DNA of 64,000 nt from Helicobacter colisuis (lineage in GTDB: Bacteria; Campylobacterota; Campylobacteria; Campylobacterales; Helicobacteraceae), in the NCBI RefSeq assembly GCF_023646285.1, contig NZ_JAMOKX010000002.1, positions 186,001 through 250,000 of the forward strand. Direction: 5' to 3'. The translations under genes and the position numbers were made by a program. Each line of letters starts with the position of its first letter. Positions within the stretch are counted from its first letter, which is position 1. The notes beneath the pieces were generated by a model. It had not been told where the DNA came from. It saw only the letters and a program-made list of their open reading frames with translations, and did no database searches. Shown piece by piece: positions 45,375 through 55,719 of this stretch.

Positions 45375-45764
45375 ATGGCAAAGATTTATGCAACAGGAAA
45401 AAGAAAAACAGCAATTGCTAAAGTATGGCTAACTACAGGAAGTGGAAAGCTTAGCATTAATGGTATGAGCTTGAATGATTGGTTAGGTGGTCATGAGGCT
45501 ATTAAAATGAAAGTAATGCAGCCATTGCTTCTTACCAAGCAAGAAAAGAGTGTGGATATTGTTGCTACTGCAATGGGAAGTGGTTATTCTGCACAAGCAG
45601 AAGCATTGCGACATGGGATTTCAAAAGCATTAGCTGCTTATGATACAAATTTTCGCGCTATTCTTAAGCCAAAAGGTCTGCTTACGAGAGATTCAAGAGT
45701 TGTTGAGCGCAAAAAATATGGTAAAAGAAAAGCAAGAAGAAGTCCTCAATTCTCAAAAAGATAA
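45375..45764 (+). CDS. rpsI: 30S ribosomal protein S9
   Basis: 129 residues: [32 protein letters not shown]-like [11 protein letters not shown] and a basic tail ending SPQFSKR, whose last residues reach the ribosomal P site. The 3' end overlaps the pglB start by 47 bases. Confidence 0.97.
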   Translation: MAKIYATGKRKTAIAKVWLTTGSGKLSINGMSLNDWLGGHEAIKMKVMQPLLLTKQEKSVDIVATAMGSGYSAQAEALRHGISKALAAYDTNFRAILKPKGLLTRDSRVVERKKYGKRKARRSPQFSKR

Positions 45765-47820
45765 TCAATTTCCAAGCTTTGGCTTGGATTTTATCGCTCC
45801 TATTCTTAGAAATTTGAAAAATCACCTTTTTACTAGATTAATCTCTCACTCATTTTTCTGGCATTTTATTTTACTTTTTATCATTTTTTTATTGCCACTT
45901 TTATTTCACTATTTTGATTATTCGATACTTTCAAAAGATTCTCAAAATTTTTTTGAAAATACCTTAATACTTACTTCCTATGATTCTTATTTTTATGCCA
46001 AAGGGGTAAAAGAATTTTTAGAAACTTTTAATTTGAGTTTGCCTTATTTATCTATTTTAGGCGGAATATTGACAAAAATTTTTGGACTTGAAAATACGCT
46101 AGTATGGAGCAGTGTTATTTTGAGTGCTAGTTTTGGTGTGGTGCTGTATTTTCTGATTTTTGCAGTTTTGGAATATTTGGGGATTCTTACCAAAAAAACT
46201 AATCAAATTTTTGCTTTTTTGGGTGCAATTCTTGGAGTATTATCACCACATTTTTATCAACGCAATGGCGCTGGATATTTTGATACAGATATGCTAATAC
46301 TCTCTTTGCCACTTTTAGCGGTCATTTGTCTCTGGCAATATCTTGTTAAAAGGCAGTTTTATTTTTTGGTTTTTTTTAGTCTTGCTACATTTTTATCAGT
46401 TGGTTGGCATAATGGAATCCAAAATCTTTTATTGGTTGGATTCTTATTGTATGTGGGTTATGAGCTTTTTAACATTCTTTTTTTTAAACAAGCTAAAAGT
46501 CCGATTTTAGTTATTTCTAGTCTTTTTTTGATTGTTTTAAGCCCCTCTCCTTATAGTTTTTTTGTTTTATTATTAGCATTAATTGCTCTTTATTTCGAGA
46601 GATTAAAAATATCTTTGGTTGTTTTTTGTCTTGCTTGTGGTTATGCGTATTTTTTCGGGCTTTTTAATCCGATGATTGCGCAGCTAAAGGCTTATTTGTT
46701 TGGTGAGATTCAATATTCTAAAGCTTTTATTTATGCCTCTGTGGTGGAGAGTATTTTAGAGACAAGCAAAGCAAATTTTGCAATTTTAATGCAAAGAAGT
46801 GGGGGAGTTGGGTTATTTTTTTTGGGATTAATTGGATTTGTTGGGTTTGGATTTTATTACTCGCTTGTGAGAAAAAATTTTATTTATTTGTGTATTTTTT
46901 TATTTCCTTTTTTATTGTTGGGCTTTGCTACTTTAAAGCTTGGTGTGCGGTTTAGCTTTTTTTTATCACCCATTTTGGCTTTGGGGTGCGTGTTGTTGGT
47001 TGTTGGATTTTTGGGGATTATTCAGAGATTTTTAAAAATCATCTTGCTTGTTTTTGCTGGAATAGTAGCTATGTGGATTGCAAATTTGGAATATGAGATT
47101 CCAAAGCCTATTTTAAAAGCCCAAGAAATTGAAGCTTTTAAGGCATTGCCTTTTGGTTTAAATGATATTGTTTTTGTGTGGTGGGATTATGGCTATGCGT
47201 TAGAGTATTTTACGCAGGCGCAAACATTGCTTCATGGTGGGCGTCATTCTGGGATTGTGAATTATCCAATCGCAGAAATTTTACTTAATCATTCAGAAAT
47301 TTTAGGCAAGAATCTCTCTTTGCTTTTAGCGCAAAAAATGCAAGAGATTCCAAAAAGTCAGTGGAATCGGATTTTTGAAATCATTTTAAAACAAGAAAAA
47401 GAGACACCACAGGCTTTCTTGGGGAAATTGGCTTTGAATGATTTTAGGATTAATTACTATTTTAAAGGGGAAGTTTATTGGATTTTACCTAAGCGAATGT
47501 TGTTTTTAGCGGCAAATATTAATGGTTTTAGAAATGTAGATTTAGAAAGCGGAAAAAGAATCAAAGAAGGGGTTTTTTTATATGAAAAAACAAATTCAAA
47601 AACAAAAGAAGAATATGTGTTGTTTAAAGATTTTTATTTAAAAAAGATTCAAAATGGCACTTTAGATGCCAAGCTTATTTTTAAAAATATACAATTTGTT
47701 ATGGATTTTGATTATTTAAAAAGTAATTTGATACAATGGTTGGTTTTTAGAAATAATCCTATGATGAATTTAGTCTTTGAAAATGAGAGTATTTTAGTCT
47801 ATCAAATACCAAAGGAATAA
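45718..47820 (+). CDS. pglB: PglB/STT3-family oligosaccharyltransferase
   Basis: 700-residue membrane enzyme that moves a lipid-linked glycan onto asparagine in periplasmic proteins. About 11-13 N-terminal membrane spans are followed by a periplasmic domain. Catalytic and binding features seen: SYDSY (Asp 89), FDTDM (189-191), an acidic SVVESI (Glu 344, equivalent to the external-loop glutamate), GVRFS (Arg 411) and the WWDYG sequon-recognition motif (488-492). The start is ATG 45718 inside rpsI; a longer TTG frame upstream would lie wholly inside rpsI. It stands outside any glycan gene cluster and is followed two bases later by an AsnB-like gene. Confidence 0.92.
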   Translation: MVKEKQEEVLNSQKDNQFPSFGLDFIAPILRNLKNHLFTRLISHSFFWHFILLFIIFLLPLLFHYFDYSILSKDSQNFFENTLILTSYDSYFYAKGVKEFLETFNLSLPYLSILGGILTKIFGLENTLVWSSVILSASFGVVLYFLIFAVLEYLGILTKKTNQIFAFLGAILGVLSPHFYQRNGAGYFDTDMLILSLPLLAVICLWQYLVKRQFYFLVFFSLATFLSVGWHNGIQNLLLVGFLLYVGYELFNILFFKQAKSPILVISSLFLIVLSPSPYSFFVLLLALIALYFERLKISLVVFCLACGYAYFFGLFNPMIAQLKAYLFGEIQYSKAFIYASVVESILETSKANFAILMQRSGGVGLFFLGLIGFVGFGFYYSLVRKNFIYLCIFLFPFLLLGFATLKLGVRFSFFLSPILALGCVLLVVGFLGIIQRFLKIILLVFAGIVAMWIANLEYEIPKPILKAQEIEAFKALPFGLNDIVFVWWDYGYALEYFTQAQTLLHGGRHSGIVNYPIAEILLNHSEILGKNLSLLLAQKMQEIPKSQWNRIFEIILKQEKETPQAFLGKLALNDFRINYYFKGEVYWILPKRMLFLAANINGFRNVDLESGKRIKEGVFLYEKTNSKTKEEYVLFKDFYLKKIQNGTLDAKLIFKNIQFVMDFDYLKSNLIQWLVFRNNPMMNLVFENESILVYQIPKE

Positions 47821-47821
47821 A

Positions 47822-49645
47822 ATGTGTGGAATCGCTGGAAGCCTTAATATGCCTAAGATGACTTTAGATAAAGTTTATTCTTTAATGTCTCATAGAGGAC
47901 CCAATGCAAAAGGGATATTAGAGGAGATGACAAAGGGTGGATTTTTGCAGTTTTTTCACGCAAGACTAAGCATTCAAGATTTAAGCAAAGAATCTAATCA
48001 ACCTATGAATTTAGAGCATTTGAGTATTGTTTTTAATGGAGAGATTTATAATCATATGGAGTTAAGAAGAGAGCTTTCTTGCACTTTTAAAACTCATAGT
48101 GATACCGAGACAATTTTGGCTTTGTATTTGCATTATGGTATTGATTTTTTGGATAAATTAGATGGAATGTTTGCATTTGTAATCTTTGATAGAAAAGAGC
48201 ACAAGCTAGTTTTAGCGCGCGATAGAATGGGAAAAAAACCACTTTTTTACTATCAAAAAGCAGAATCATTTGGCTTTGCAAGTGAATTAAACACGCTAGT
48301 TGGAATAAAAAAAATGGAGATAGATAGAGATTCTTTAGCCTTTTTTTTGCAAAGTGGTTTTTTTTATCAAGATGGTGCGCCTTATAGAGATGTTTTTTCT
48401 TTGCCTAATGGACATTATGGAATTTATGATTTAGCAAATCATTATTTAAAGATTCAGAGTTATTTTGATTTAAAAGCAATTTATGAGCAACCCAAAAAAA
48501 CAAATTTGCAAGAATCTTTGGAGGCTTGTGAAACGCTATTAAAACAAAGCATAAAAAATAGGCTTTTGTCTTCGGATTTGGAAGTGGGGGCATTTTTAAG
48601 TGGTGGGATTGATAGCTCATTGATTGTGGCTTTAGCTAGTGAGATAAATCCAAATTTGCGCACTTTTACCATTTCATTTGATGGTACTTATGATGAGAGT
48701 AGTTTAGCAGAAATGACAGCAAAGAGATACCACACTAATCACACAACTTTAAAGATTAGCACGGATTTGAAGCAAGATATTTTTAAGATTTTGCAAAATT
48801 ATGGGCGACCTTTTGCTGATAGCTCAGCGATTCCTAGCTATTATGTTGCAAGGGAGGCAAAAAAATATTTAAGTGTGATTTTAAATGGTGATGGAGCAGA
48901 TGAGCTTTTTGGGGGTTATCGGCGTTATATTGGGCATTTGCTTATTCCAAAAACTAAAGCTTTGGGTGGTACTTTGGGATTATTTCCCAAACCTAGAGAG
49001 AAAAAATCACTTTATAATTACTTTTATCGTCTTTTGCAAATGGCACGCCATTATCAAAAAGATTTTAAATCTTATTATTTGAGTGCAACAACAGATATTT
49101 TTGAAGGGTATTTTAGTTTTGAAACACACTTAAATGATTCTTTTAATCAAGATTTGGAATCGACTTTTTGCTCCAAAATTTCCCCACTCTCACAAATGCT
49201 TTTATTAGATTCACAATGTCTTTTATTAAGTGATTTACTACCTAAGATGGATATTGCCACAATGGCAAACTCGTTAGAGGGTCGCTCTCCTTTTCTTTCT
49301 AAAATACTAGTAGAATTTGCTCCTGCTTTAGATGATTCTCTAAAAATAAAAGGTAAAAAAACAAAATATCTTTTGCGGCTTTTAGCACAGAAATATTTAG
49401 ATGCAGAAGTCTATAATGCTCCAAAAAGAGGCTTTGAAGTGCCTCTAAAACAATGGATTAATGGAGAATTAAAAGAAATTATTTTGCAGGTTTTACAAAA
49501 ACCAAGCATTAGCGATCAATTTCTTTCTAAAGATGAGATAGATGAGATTTGCTTTGGCTCTAAAATCCCTAGTGAGAAGCGCGCTAAAATGCTGTGGAGT
49601 TTATTTTCGTTAGAAGTGTGGTATCAAAAATATTTAGAATATTAA
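47822..49645 (+). CDS. AsnB-type glutamine-dependent amidotransferase
   Basis: 607 residues: an N-terminal glutaminase domain starting MCGIAG with nucleophile Cys2, the IVFNGEIYNH and SDTETIL motifs, and a C-terminal ATP-pyrophosphatase domain with FLSGGIDSSLIVALA. The architecture is that of asparagine synthetase B. The same family amidates uronic acid sugars in surface glycan clusters, so its tight coupling to pglB (one base between stop and ATG) allows either asparagine supply or glycan amidation. No other asparagine gene is seen here. Confidence 0.85.
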   Translation: MCGIAGSLNMPKMTLDKVYSLMSHRGPNAKGILEEMTKGGFLQFFHARLSIQDLSKESNQPMNLEHLSIVFNGEIYNHMELRRELSCTFKTHSDTETILALYLHYGIDFLDKLDGMFAFVIFDRKEHKLVLARDRMGKKPLFYYQKAESFGFASELNTLVGIKKMEIDRDSLAFFLQSGFFYQDGAPYRDVFSLPNGHYGIYDLANHYLKIQSYFDLKAIYEQPKKTNLQESLEACETLLKQSIKNRLLSSDLEVGAFLSGGIDSSLIVALASEINPNLRTFTISFDGTYDESSLAEMTAKRYHTNHTTLKISTDLKQDIFKILQNYGRPFADSSAIPSYYVAREAKKYLSVILNGDGADELFGGYRRYIGHLLIPKTKALGGTLGLFPKPREKKSLYNYFYRLLQMARHYQKDFKSYYLSATTDIFEGYFSFETHLNDSFNQDLESTFCSKISPLSQMLLLDSQCLLLSDLLPKMDIATMANSLEGRSPFLSKILVEFAPALDDSLKIKGKKTKYLLRLLAQKYLDAEVYNAPKRGFEVPLKQWINGELKEIILQVLQKPSISDQFLSKDEIDEICFGSKIPSEKRAKMLWSLFSLEVWYQKYLEY

Positions 49646-49772
49646 GCTATTTTGCGAAGACTTGATTTTAATAAGTGATTAAACTTTTCTGTTTTTAAAG
49701 GCTTTTGGTTAGTGGGGGATTAAAATTATATTTTTTTATGTTAGAATCCTTAAAAAATAAAGGAGTTTTTAA

Positions 49773-50189
49773 ATGAAAAAGATTTTATTTGCGGTGGATG
49801 ACACAAAAGCTTGTCAAAAAGCAGCAGAATTTGTGGTGAATTTTTTTGGAGATAGGGAGGATTGTGCCATTACTATTATTCATGTCAAAACTCCCATTAT
49901 GCTTTATGGCGAAGCTGCATTAGCTGCGTATGAGGATATTGAAAAAAAGGAAAATGAGGAAAGTGATCGCTTGTTGGAGGATTTTAGTGCGATTTTTACT
50001 AATAAAGGCGTTAATATTAAGCAAGAATTGCTAGAAGGTGAGGCAGTTTCAGAAGTGTTAAATTATGCCAAAGATTTTGATTTGCTAGTTATTGGTCAAA
50101 GTGAAGAGAGTTTTTGGAATAAAATTTTCTCTACTAATCAAAATGATCTTTCCCAAAAGTCTCCCATTTCAATTCTTATTGCAAAATAA
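49773..50189 (+). CDS. Universal stress protein
   Basis: 138-residue UspA-type protein: the N-terminal ILFAVDDTKACQKA strand and the C-terminal LLVIGQSEESFWNKIFST loop that replaces the classic G-x2-G-x9-G ATP site in degenerate form. Short, stand-alone, with AAAGGAG at 49759-49765. Role in stress tolerance is only known for the family. Confidence 0.85.
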   Translation: MKKILFAVDDTKACQKAAEFVVNFFGDREDCAITIIHVKTPIMLYGEAALAAYEDIEKKENEESDRLLEDFSAIFTNKGVNIKQELLEGEAVSEVLNYAKDFDLLVIGQSEESFWNKIFSTNQNDLSQKSPISILIAK

Positions 50190-50210
50190 TTCCTAAATTA
50201 CTACTAGTTT

Positions 50211-50231
50211 CCAAGAATCTTTGATTCTTGG
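50211..50231 (+). terminator. Hairpin after the universal stress protein gene
   Basis: CCAAGAATC and GATTCTTGG pair perfectly (9 bp) around TTT, 22 bases after the stop. The downstream sequence is T-rich but lacks a clean U-tract. Confidence 0.5.
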
Positions 50232-50453
50232 CATATTTATCTCTTTTGTCTTTCTTATCTATTTTTTTTTTAATTTTTTTAATTTTGGGTGATTCTCTAT
50301 TTTAAAAATAGTGTTACAAAAATATACAAATAATTAATTATGTTACTTATTGTAAATATTAATCTTATATTATTATTTAAAATTATTAAATTATTTTTAT
50401 ATTTTTGAGTTTTTTTGTAACATTTATATGAACTTTTTAGTAAAGGATATTAA

Positions 50454-50795
50454 ATGGAACAAAAATATTTAGAATCGGTTCAAAAATATAAAAGCTTTGT
50501 AGCTTTTAGGAGTAAGGTTAGTTTAATATTGTCTTTAGCTATTTTGCTTTGTTATTATGTATTTTTGTTAAGTATTGGGATTTTTCCGGAAGTTTTGGGT
50601 TATCGTGTTGGTCCTAGTGCTATTACCCTAGGGATTATTCTTGGAATCTTTTTAATCGTGTTGTGTATTTTAGCAACAGGGCTTTATACTTTTTTTGCAA
50701 ATTGGTATTTTGATAAAATGCAAAAAGAAACCTTAGAAGATTTAGAAAAAAGTGGGGCGTTAGAAGACTTGAAAAATGGGAAGATAAAGGAGTAA
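50454..50795 (+). CDS. DUF485 family membrane protein
   Basis: 113 residues with two membrane spans (about 20-42 and 60-84) and a charged tail, the form of DUF485 (YjcH-like) proteins that accompany acetate symporters. It starts 200 bases after an AT-rich gap and ends two bases before actP, so the two are one unit. The ATG follows AAAGGATA. Confidence 0.8.
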   Translation: MEQKYLESVQKYKSFVAFRSKVSLILSLAILLCYYVFLLSIGIFPEVLGYRVGPSAITLGIILGIFLIVLCILATGLYTFFANWYFDKMQKETLEDLEKSGALEDLKNGKIKE

Positions 50796-50797
50796 AA

Positions 50798-52447
50798 ATG
50801 AAAAAAATTCTTGGAATCTTTTTGGGATTAATTAGTGCAGGTTTTGGAGCAGGATTTGATATGGAAAATGTTGTGGTATCAGAGTTTAACCCCATTGCAG
50901 TAACATTGTTTTTGATTTTTGTGTTAGCCACGCTTGGGATTACGTATTATTCTAACAAAAAAAGTCAAAGTGCTAGTGGCTTTTACACAGCTGGTGGTAA
51001 TATTACAGGTATGCAAAATGGGACAGCAATTGCTGGAGATTTTATGAGTGCGGCTAGTTTTTTAGGGATTACAGCACTAGTTTTTACTAATGGATTTGAT
51101 GGCTTAATTTATTCTATAGGATTTTTAGCGGGTTGGCCTATTATTCTTTTTTTAATAGCAGAAAAATTTAGAAATTTGGGTAAATTTACTTTTGCAGATA
51201 TTACTGCCTATCGTTTAGAATCAAAACCAATTCGTATTATTTCAGCGGTTTCTGCTTTAAGTGTTATTGTTTTTTACCTTATTGCACAAATGGTTGGTGC
51301 GGGGCAGTTGATTCAGATTCTCTTTGGGCTTCCTTATGGGGCTGCAGTAATTATTGTAGGAATCTTGATGATTTGTTATGTTACTTTTGGTGGAATGCAT
51401 GCTACAACTTGGGTTCAAATCATAAAAGCGATTTTATTGCTAGGCGGTGCTACTTTTATGGCAATTATGATTTTGTATCTTACTAAGTTTGATTTAAGTT
51501 ATTATTTTAATCAAGCCATACAGAATCATTTGCAAGGGAAAAAAATAATGTTGCCTGGAGGATTCTTACCTGATAGTATTTCAGCTATTTCTTTGGGACT
51601 TGCCTTGATGTTTGGGACAGCTGGATTACCCCATATTTTGATGAGATTTTTCACAGTGAAAGATGCCAAAGAGGCTAGAAAATCTGTTTTTTATGCCACT
51701 GGTTTAATGGGATATTTTTATATTCTAACTTTCATTATTGGTTTTGGGGCAATTGCACTTTTGCTTGGTAATCCTCAATTTACCAATGTAGATGGTAGTT
51801 TTAATGGGATTACTAATATGGTTGCAATCACTCTAGCAAAAGTATTGGGTGGAGATATTTTTTATGGTTTCATTTCTGCAGTTGCTTTTGCGACGATTTT
51901 GGCTGTGGTAGCTGGGCTAGCTATTTCTGGAGCGGGAGCTATTAGTCATGATTTGTTTGTGAATGTTTGCAAAAATGGTGTGTGCGATCCTAAATTAGAA
52001 ATGAAGGTAACTAAAATTTCAACAATTGGAATTGGAATTTTTGCAATTTTACTTGGAATTATCTTTGAAAAACAAAATGTTGCTTTCACGGTTGGACTTG
52101 CTTTTGCGATTGCAGCAAGTGTGAATTTTCCAATTTTACTTTTGAGTATTTATTGGAAGAATCTTACAACTAAGGGTGCATTTTGGGGGGGATTGATTGG
52201 ATTAATTTCTGTTTTGGTGATGGTGATTTTAAGTCCTAGTATTTGGATTAAAAGCTTTGGGTTTAGTGAAGCGATTTTTCCTTATGATCATCCTGCGATT
52301 TTTTCAATGCCTATTACTTTTATTTTAATTTATATTATTTCCAAGCTTGATAATTCGCAAAGAGCTAAGATTGACAAAGAAGGATTTGCAGCACAAGATT
52401 TTAGAGCGCAAAGTGGAGTAGGGATTAGCGAGGCGGTTGCACATTAA
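50798..52447 (+). CDS. actP: Cation:acetate symporter
   Basis: 549-residue sodium:solute symporter family protein with a signal-like N terminus and about 13 membrane spans. The [32 protein letters not shown] motif and [15 protein letters not shown] segment match ActP, which imports acetate and related short-chain acids. Together with the DUF485 gene it forms the usual yjcH-actP pair; acs is not adjacent. Confidence 0.88.
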   Translation: MKKILGIFLGLISAGFGAGFDMENVVVSEFNPIAVTLFLIFVLATLGITYYSNKKSQSASGFYTAGGNITGMQNGTAIAGDFMSAASFLGITALVFTNGFDGLIYSIGFLAGWPIILFLIAEKFRNLGKFTFADITAYRLESKPIRIISAVSALSVIVFYLIAQMVGAGQLIQILFGLPYGAAVIIVGILMICYVTFGGMHATTWVQIIKAILLLGGATFMAIMILYLTKFDLSYYFNQAIQNHLQGKKIMLPGGFLPDSISAISLGLALMFGTAGLPHILMRFFTVKDAKEARKSVFYATGLMGYFYILTFIIGFGAIALLLGNPQFTNVDGSFNGITNMVAITLAKVLGGDIFYGFISAVAFATILAVVAGLAISGAGAISHDLFVNVCKNGVCDPKLEMKVTKISTIGIGIFAILLGIIFEKQNVAFTVGLAFAIAASVNFPILLLSIYWKNLTTKGAFWGGLIGLISVLVMVILSPSIWIKSFGFSEAIFPYDHPAIFSMPITFILIYIISKLDNSQRAKIDKEGFAAQDFRAQSGVGISEAVAH

Positions 52448-52456
52448 GATTTGAGT

Positions 52457-52498
52457 GAGTTTTTCTATTAGCATCTATTATGATGAATAGAAAAACTC
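52457..52498. terminator. Bidirectional hairpin between actP and a chemoreceptor gene
   Basis: GAGTTTTTCTATT and AATAGAAAAACTC pair perfectly (13 bp) around a 16-base loop between two convergent genes. Confidence 0.65.
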
Positions 52499-52516
52499 TA
52501 CATAGAGCTTTATTGA

Positions 52517-54523
52517 CTAATATTTTTTCTTATTAACATCTTCTAAAATATCATTAGCCAAGTGTGCAACATCTCGACTAATAAGGCTTACATCATTGGC
52601 AATTTGATTATTTTCTTGCGTGATGGTTTCTACTTCTTGAATAGAATGTGTAATATTTTCCATGGATTGAGCTTGAAGATGGATGATATTTCCAGCTTCA
52701 TTGATAGATTGCACAAGTGTATTGGTGTATGATTCGATTTCATTGAGAGATTTGCTTGTTCGTTCTGCAAGTTTTCTGACTTCATCAGCTACAACTGCAA
52801 ATCCCCTTCCATGTTCTCCAGCTCTTGCAGCTTCAATAGCGGCATTGAGAGCTAGGAGATTAGTTTGATCAGCAATATCTTGAATAATTTTTAAGATATT
52901 TTTAATTTCTTCGCTTTGTCTTGTAACTTCCTTTATTGTTTGATTGCTTTCTTGTATGTTTTCAGCAACTTCTGTAATTGTGATAACACTATTTTGAAGG
53001 GCATTAGTTTGGGTATTTGATTTTTGCACAAGTGTATTTAGCAAATTCATTAAATCGTTGCTTTTAACTTGCAGAGTTTTTGAACATTGGAAGCTGAAAT
53101 TTAGCATTTTAGAGACTTCTTCGCCTAGATTGTTGGTGATAATTTCTACCTCACCCTTAGGATCTTGTATCCTTTGGGTAAAATCCAGAGAAGAAAAAGA
53201 TTGATGCACTTTTGCAATATCTGTCAAATTAGAACCAATGCTATTTTGCAGAGAATCAAGCATAGAGTTAAAAACTTCTTTAAGTTCTATAAGGCGTGGA
53301 TTATTTGGAATTTGATTGACGCGCTTAGTTAAGTCCCCTTGCTTGATATTATTGGAAGCTTGCACAAAGTCATGAATAGTATTTCGATCTTGCTCTAGTC
53401 CAAGTTTAATGTTTTGAGCATTGGAGTTAATCATCATTCCCATAACCCCTAATTCATCTTTACTTTTAAGAGAAATATTATGGAAGTTATCTTTCTTATT
53501 ATTTAGATAATCAAAGAAATCTTGTAAGCCATATTTAATGAGATTAATGCGTGTGTAGATGAGTTGGCTTACTCCAAACATTATTATACAAATAAATAAA
53601 AGCACTAAAAGTGAAACTATAGAAGTAAAGTTTCGATTTGTTTTTGCAGTATGCAACATTTCTTCTAAAGGGATATTGGCAAATACCGCCCAATGTGTGC
53701 CATTTTTTAAAGTAAGTGGTTCCATAATAGTGATGATTGGAGCATTTGTATTTGGGCTAATTCTATCAAAAACAATTTCTTTGCCTTTAAGAACTTCTTT
53801 AAGATTCTCCGTTGCACTCTTATCGATACTTTCCATAGATCTTCCAAAAACATGGAAAAATTTATGATGTAGAATTGTGCTCTGGTGGGAAAGTAGCACG
53901 ATAAAACCACTTTCTAAGATTTTAACTTGCTTAATAGTAGTGCCAAGTTTTTTCAAATCAAAAGAAATTCCACTAAAACCTATAATTTCATTGTTGTAGT
54001 GAATGGGTGTGAAGACATAGACGGGAGCATATATTGGTGTTTTATCTGGACTATCTTTTGATTTTAGAGTTTGTTTGGGGATAAATAAAACAGAATCTTT
54101 AGTGTCTTTAAAAAGTGAATAGACTTCATTAGCTTTAAATTGTAGATTTTCATTGCCACGACTAGCGGTATAGCTTTGGTCATTGCCTAGCCATACAAAA
54201 GCAGATTTATAATAAGGATTTTTTTGAATACTATCTTGTAGAAATTGTTGTAAAAAATCAAGATTACTAAGATTTCTTTGTGCAAGCAAAGCAATATTTA
54301 AAGAAGAATCAAAGGCGAGGTTAATTTCTGATTCAATACTTTGTGCATAAGTTTTTAGAACAGCTTGTGTGTATTTGGTAGTGGTTTGTTTAGCAAAATC
54401 AAAGTTTTGATTTCCTACAAAAAAAACAATAATTGATAATCCAATAACCGCAGCAGTAAAACTTACAAAAATAATCTTAACTTTAAGACTAAAATCATCA
54501 AGTTTTTGAAAAAAAGAAGGCAT
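52517..54523 (-). CDS. Methyl-accepting chemotaxis protein with Cache sensor
   Basis: 668 residues. Membrane span near residues 15-37, a periplasmic double-Cache-like sensor domain (about 40-300, including [19 protein letters not shown]), a second span near 305-327, a HAMP-like region and the cytoplasmic signalling hairpin [38 protein letters not shown]. Cache sensors usually bind amino acids or organic acids; the ligand here is unknown. A minus-strand TATAAT lies upstream. The neighbouring acetate symporter could hint at a shared nutrient response, but the genes are convergent. Confidence 0.9.
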   Translation of the reverse strand: MPSFFQKLDDFSLKVKIIFVSFTAAVIGLSIIVFFVGNQNFDFAKQTTTKYTQAVLKTYAQSIESEINLAFDSSLNIALLAQRNLSNLDFLQQFLQDSIQKNPYYKSAFVWLGNDQSYTASRGNENLQFKANEVYSLFKDTKDSVLFIPKQTLKSKDSPDKTPIYAPVYVFTPIHYNNEIIGFSGISFDLKKLGTTIKQVKILESGFIVLLSHQSTILHHKFFHVFGRSMESIDKSATENLKEVLKGKEIVFDRISPNTNAPIITIMEPLTLKNGTHWAVFANIPLEEMLHTAKTNRNFTSIVSLLVLLFICIIMFGVSQLIYTRINLIKYGLQDFFDYLNNKKDNFHNISLKSKDELGVMGMMINSNAQNIKLGLEQDRNTIHDFVQASNNIKQGDLTKRVNQIPNNPRLIELKEVFNSMLDSLQNSIGSNLTDIAKVHQSFSSLDFTQRIQDPKGEVEIITNNLGEEVSKMLNFSFQCSKTLQVKSNDLMNLLNTLVQKSNTQTNALQNSVITITEVAENIQESNQTIKEVTRQSEEIKNILKIIQDIADQTNLLALNAAIEAARAGEHGRGFAVVADEVRKLAERTSKSLNEIESYTNTLVQSINEAGNIIHLQAQSMENITHSIQEVETITQENNQIANDVSLISRDVAHLANDILEDVNKKKY

Positions 54524-54568
54524 TACGAATTCTCCATTAGATTGAAAATTTAAAAAATTTGGATAAAT

Positions 54569-54574
54569 ATTATA
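54569..54574 (-). promoter_or_regulatory. Candidate -10 box of the Cache chemoreceptor gene
   Basis: TATAAT on the minus strand, about 46 bases before the ATG at 54523. Confidence 0.45.
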
Positions 54575-54664
54575 GCATAGACAAAAAAATACTCATGTGA
54601 TTTTGTCTCATTTATTTAAAGTAAATTGGAATATACTTCCATAATTTTTTTAAAAAGGTTAATT

Positions 54665-55696
54665 ATGGAAGAAAATAAAGAAAGTATGGAAGAAGATTAT
54701 TGGTTAGTTCATTTTCCTATTATGTTCTTTGCTTCGGTGATGGGTGTTGGTGGTTTGTCTTTAGTGGTTAATAAAAGCATTGATATTTTTGAGTTACATG
54801 AATCTTTAGGATGGCTATCTGTGATTTGTGTTGCTATCAGTGTGGCTTTGTTAGTGGCAATAGTTGGCTTGTATGGATTGAAAATAATCAAATACCCAAA
54901 AGCTTTTCTTAAAGAATTAAAGCATCCTGTTAGAATTAATTTTTTTGCAGCAGTTTCAGTGTCGATTTTGATTGTTTTGATGTTGGTTTTGCCTTATATT
55001 GGAGATGGATTTGCTTTGGTGTTGTTTTGGATTGGAGCCTTATTACAGCTTATTTTTAGTCTTTATGTAGTGAAATATTGGTTTGTTAATGAAATGAAAC
55101 AAAAAATGGCAAGTCCTGCGTGGTTTATTCCTATTGTGGGGAATCTTATCGTTCCTTTAGCGGGAATGAAGTTGAATATAGCCTTGGGAGATGTGATTGT
55201 AAGTTATGAAGTTTTGATTTTTTATTTTGGAATGGGAACTTTTTTTTGGATTCTTTTAGGAGCTGGTTTGCTTTTTAGGCTTATTTTTGGAGAAAATCTT
55301 CCTCAAAAATTTCTTCCTACACTCTTTATTTTTATCGCACCCCCTAGTATTTTTGGGCTTGATGTTTTACTAATGTTTAATGATTTTATATCAATGGGAA
55401 GTTCGTATGTGATTGCTAGTGCTAGTTTTAGTGTGGCTTTATTTTTTATTTTTTTGATGGCAAGTATTTTTAATGTATTTTTAAATATAAAATTTGCGCT
55501 TTCGTGGTGGGCTTTTACTTTCCCAATTGCTGCTTTTACTCTTTGCTCATTGGAACTTTATATTGCAAGTTATTCTCCTATTTATAAGGTGTTTGGAATT
55601 TTGGGAGGAGTGTTGTGTGCAGTGATTGTGTTTGTTGTAGGTTTTAGGACATTGATTGCTATTAAAAATCGAGAAATTTGCGTCATAGAAGAGTGA
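54665..55696 (+). CDS. SLAC1/TehA family anion channel protein
   Basis: 343-residue ten-span membrane protein. The FPIMFFASVMGVGGLSLVVNK start and the repeated paired-helix pattern fit the TehA/SLAC1 anion-channel family (tellurite resistance by name, anion transport by structure). ATG 54665 is taken as start, with AAAAGGTT upstream; the upstream in-frame TTG adds 13 non-conserved residues. Convergent with priA. Confidence 0.8.
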   Translation: MEENKESMEEDYWLVHFPIMFFASVMGVGGLSLVVNKSIDIFELHESLGWLSVICVAISVALLVAIVGLYGLKIIKYPKAFLKELKHPVRINFFAAVSVSILIVLMLVLPYIGDGFALVLFWIGALLQLIFSLYVVKYWFVNEMKQKMASPAWFIPIVGNLIVPLAGMKLNIALGDVIVSYEVLIFYFGMGTFFWILLGAGLLFRLIFGENLPQKFLPTLFIFIAPPSIFGLDVLLMFNDFISMGSSYVIASASFSVALFFIFLMASIFNVFLNIKFALSWWAFTFPIAAFTLCSLELYIASYSPIYKVFGILGGVLCAVIVFVVGFRTLIAIKNREICVIEE

Positions 55697-55719
55697 GTTG
55701 ATTTTGTTGAATTAAGCCC

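Noticed and set aside
45640-45717. Longer N terminus of pglB from a TTG inside rpsI
   Set aside because: The extra 26 residues are just the other frame of the conserved S9 tail; ATG 45718 is a better start.
52184-52192. G run in actP as a possible switch
   Set aside because: It lies in a normal FWGGL membrane segment, is short, and the gene is intact on both sides.
55697-55719. Terminator between the SLAC1-like gene and priA
   Set aside because: Only a six-base AATTAA/TTAATT stem is present, too weak to call in AT-rich DNA.
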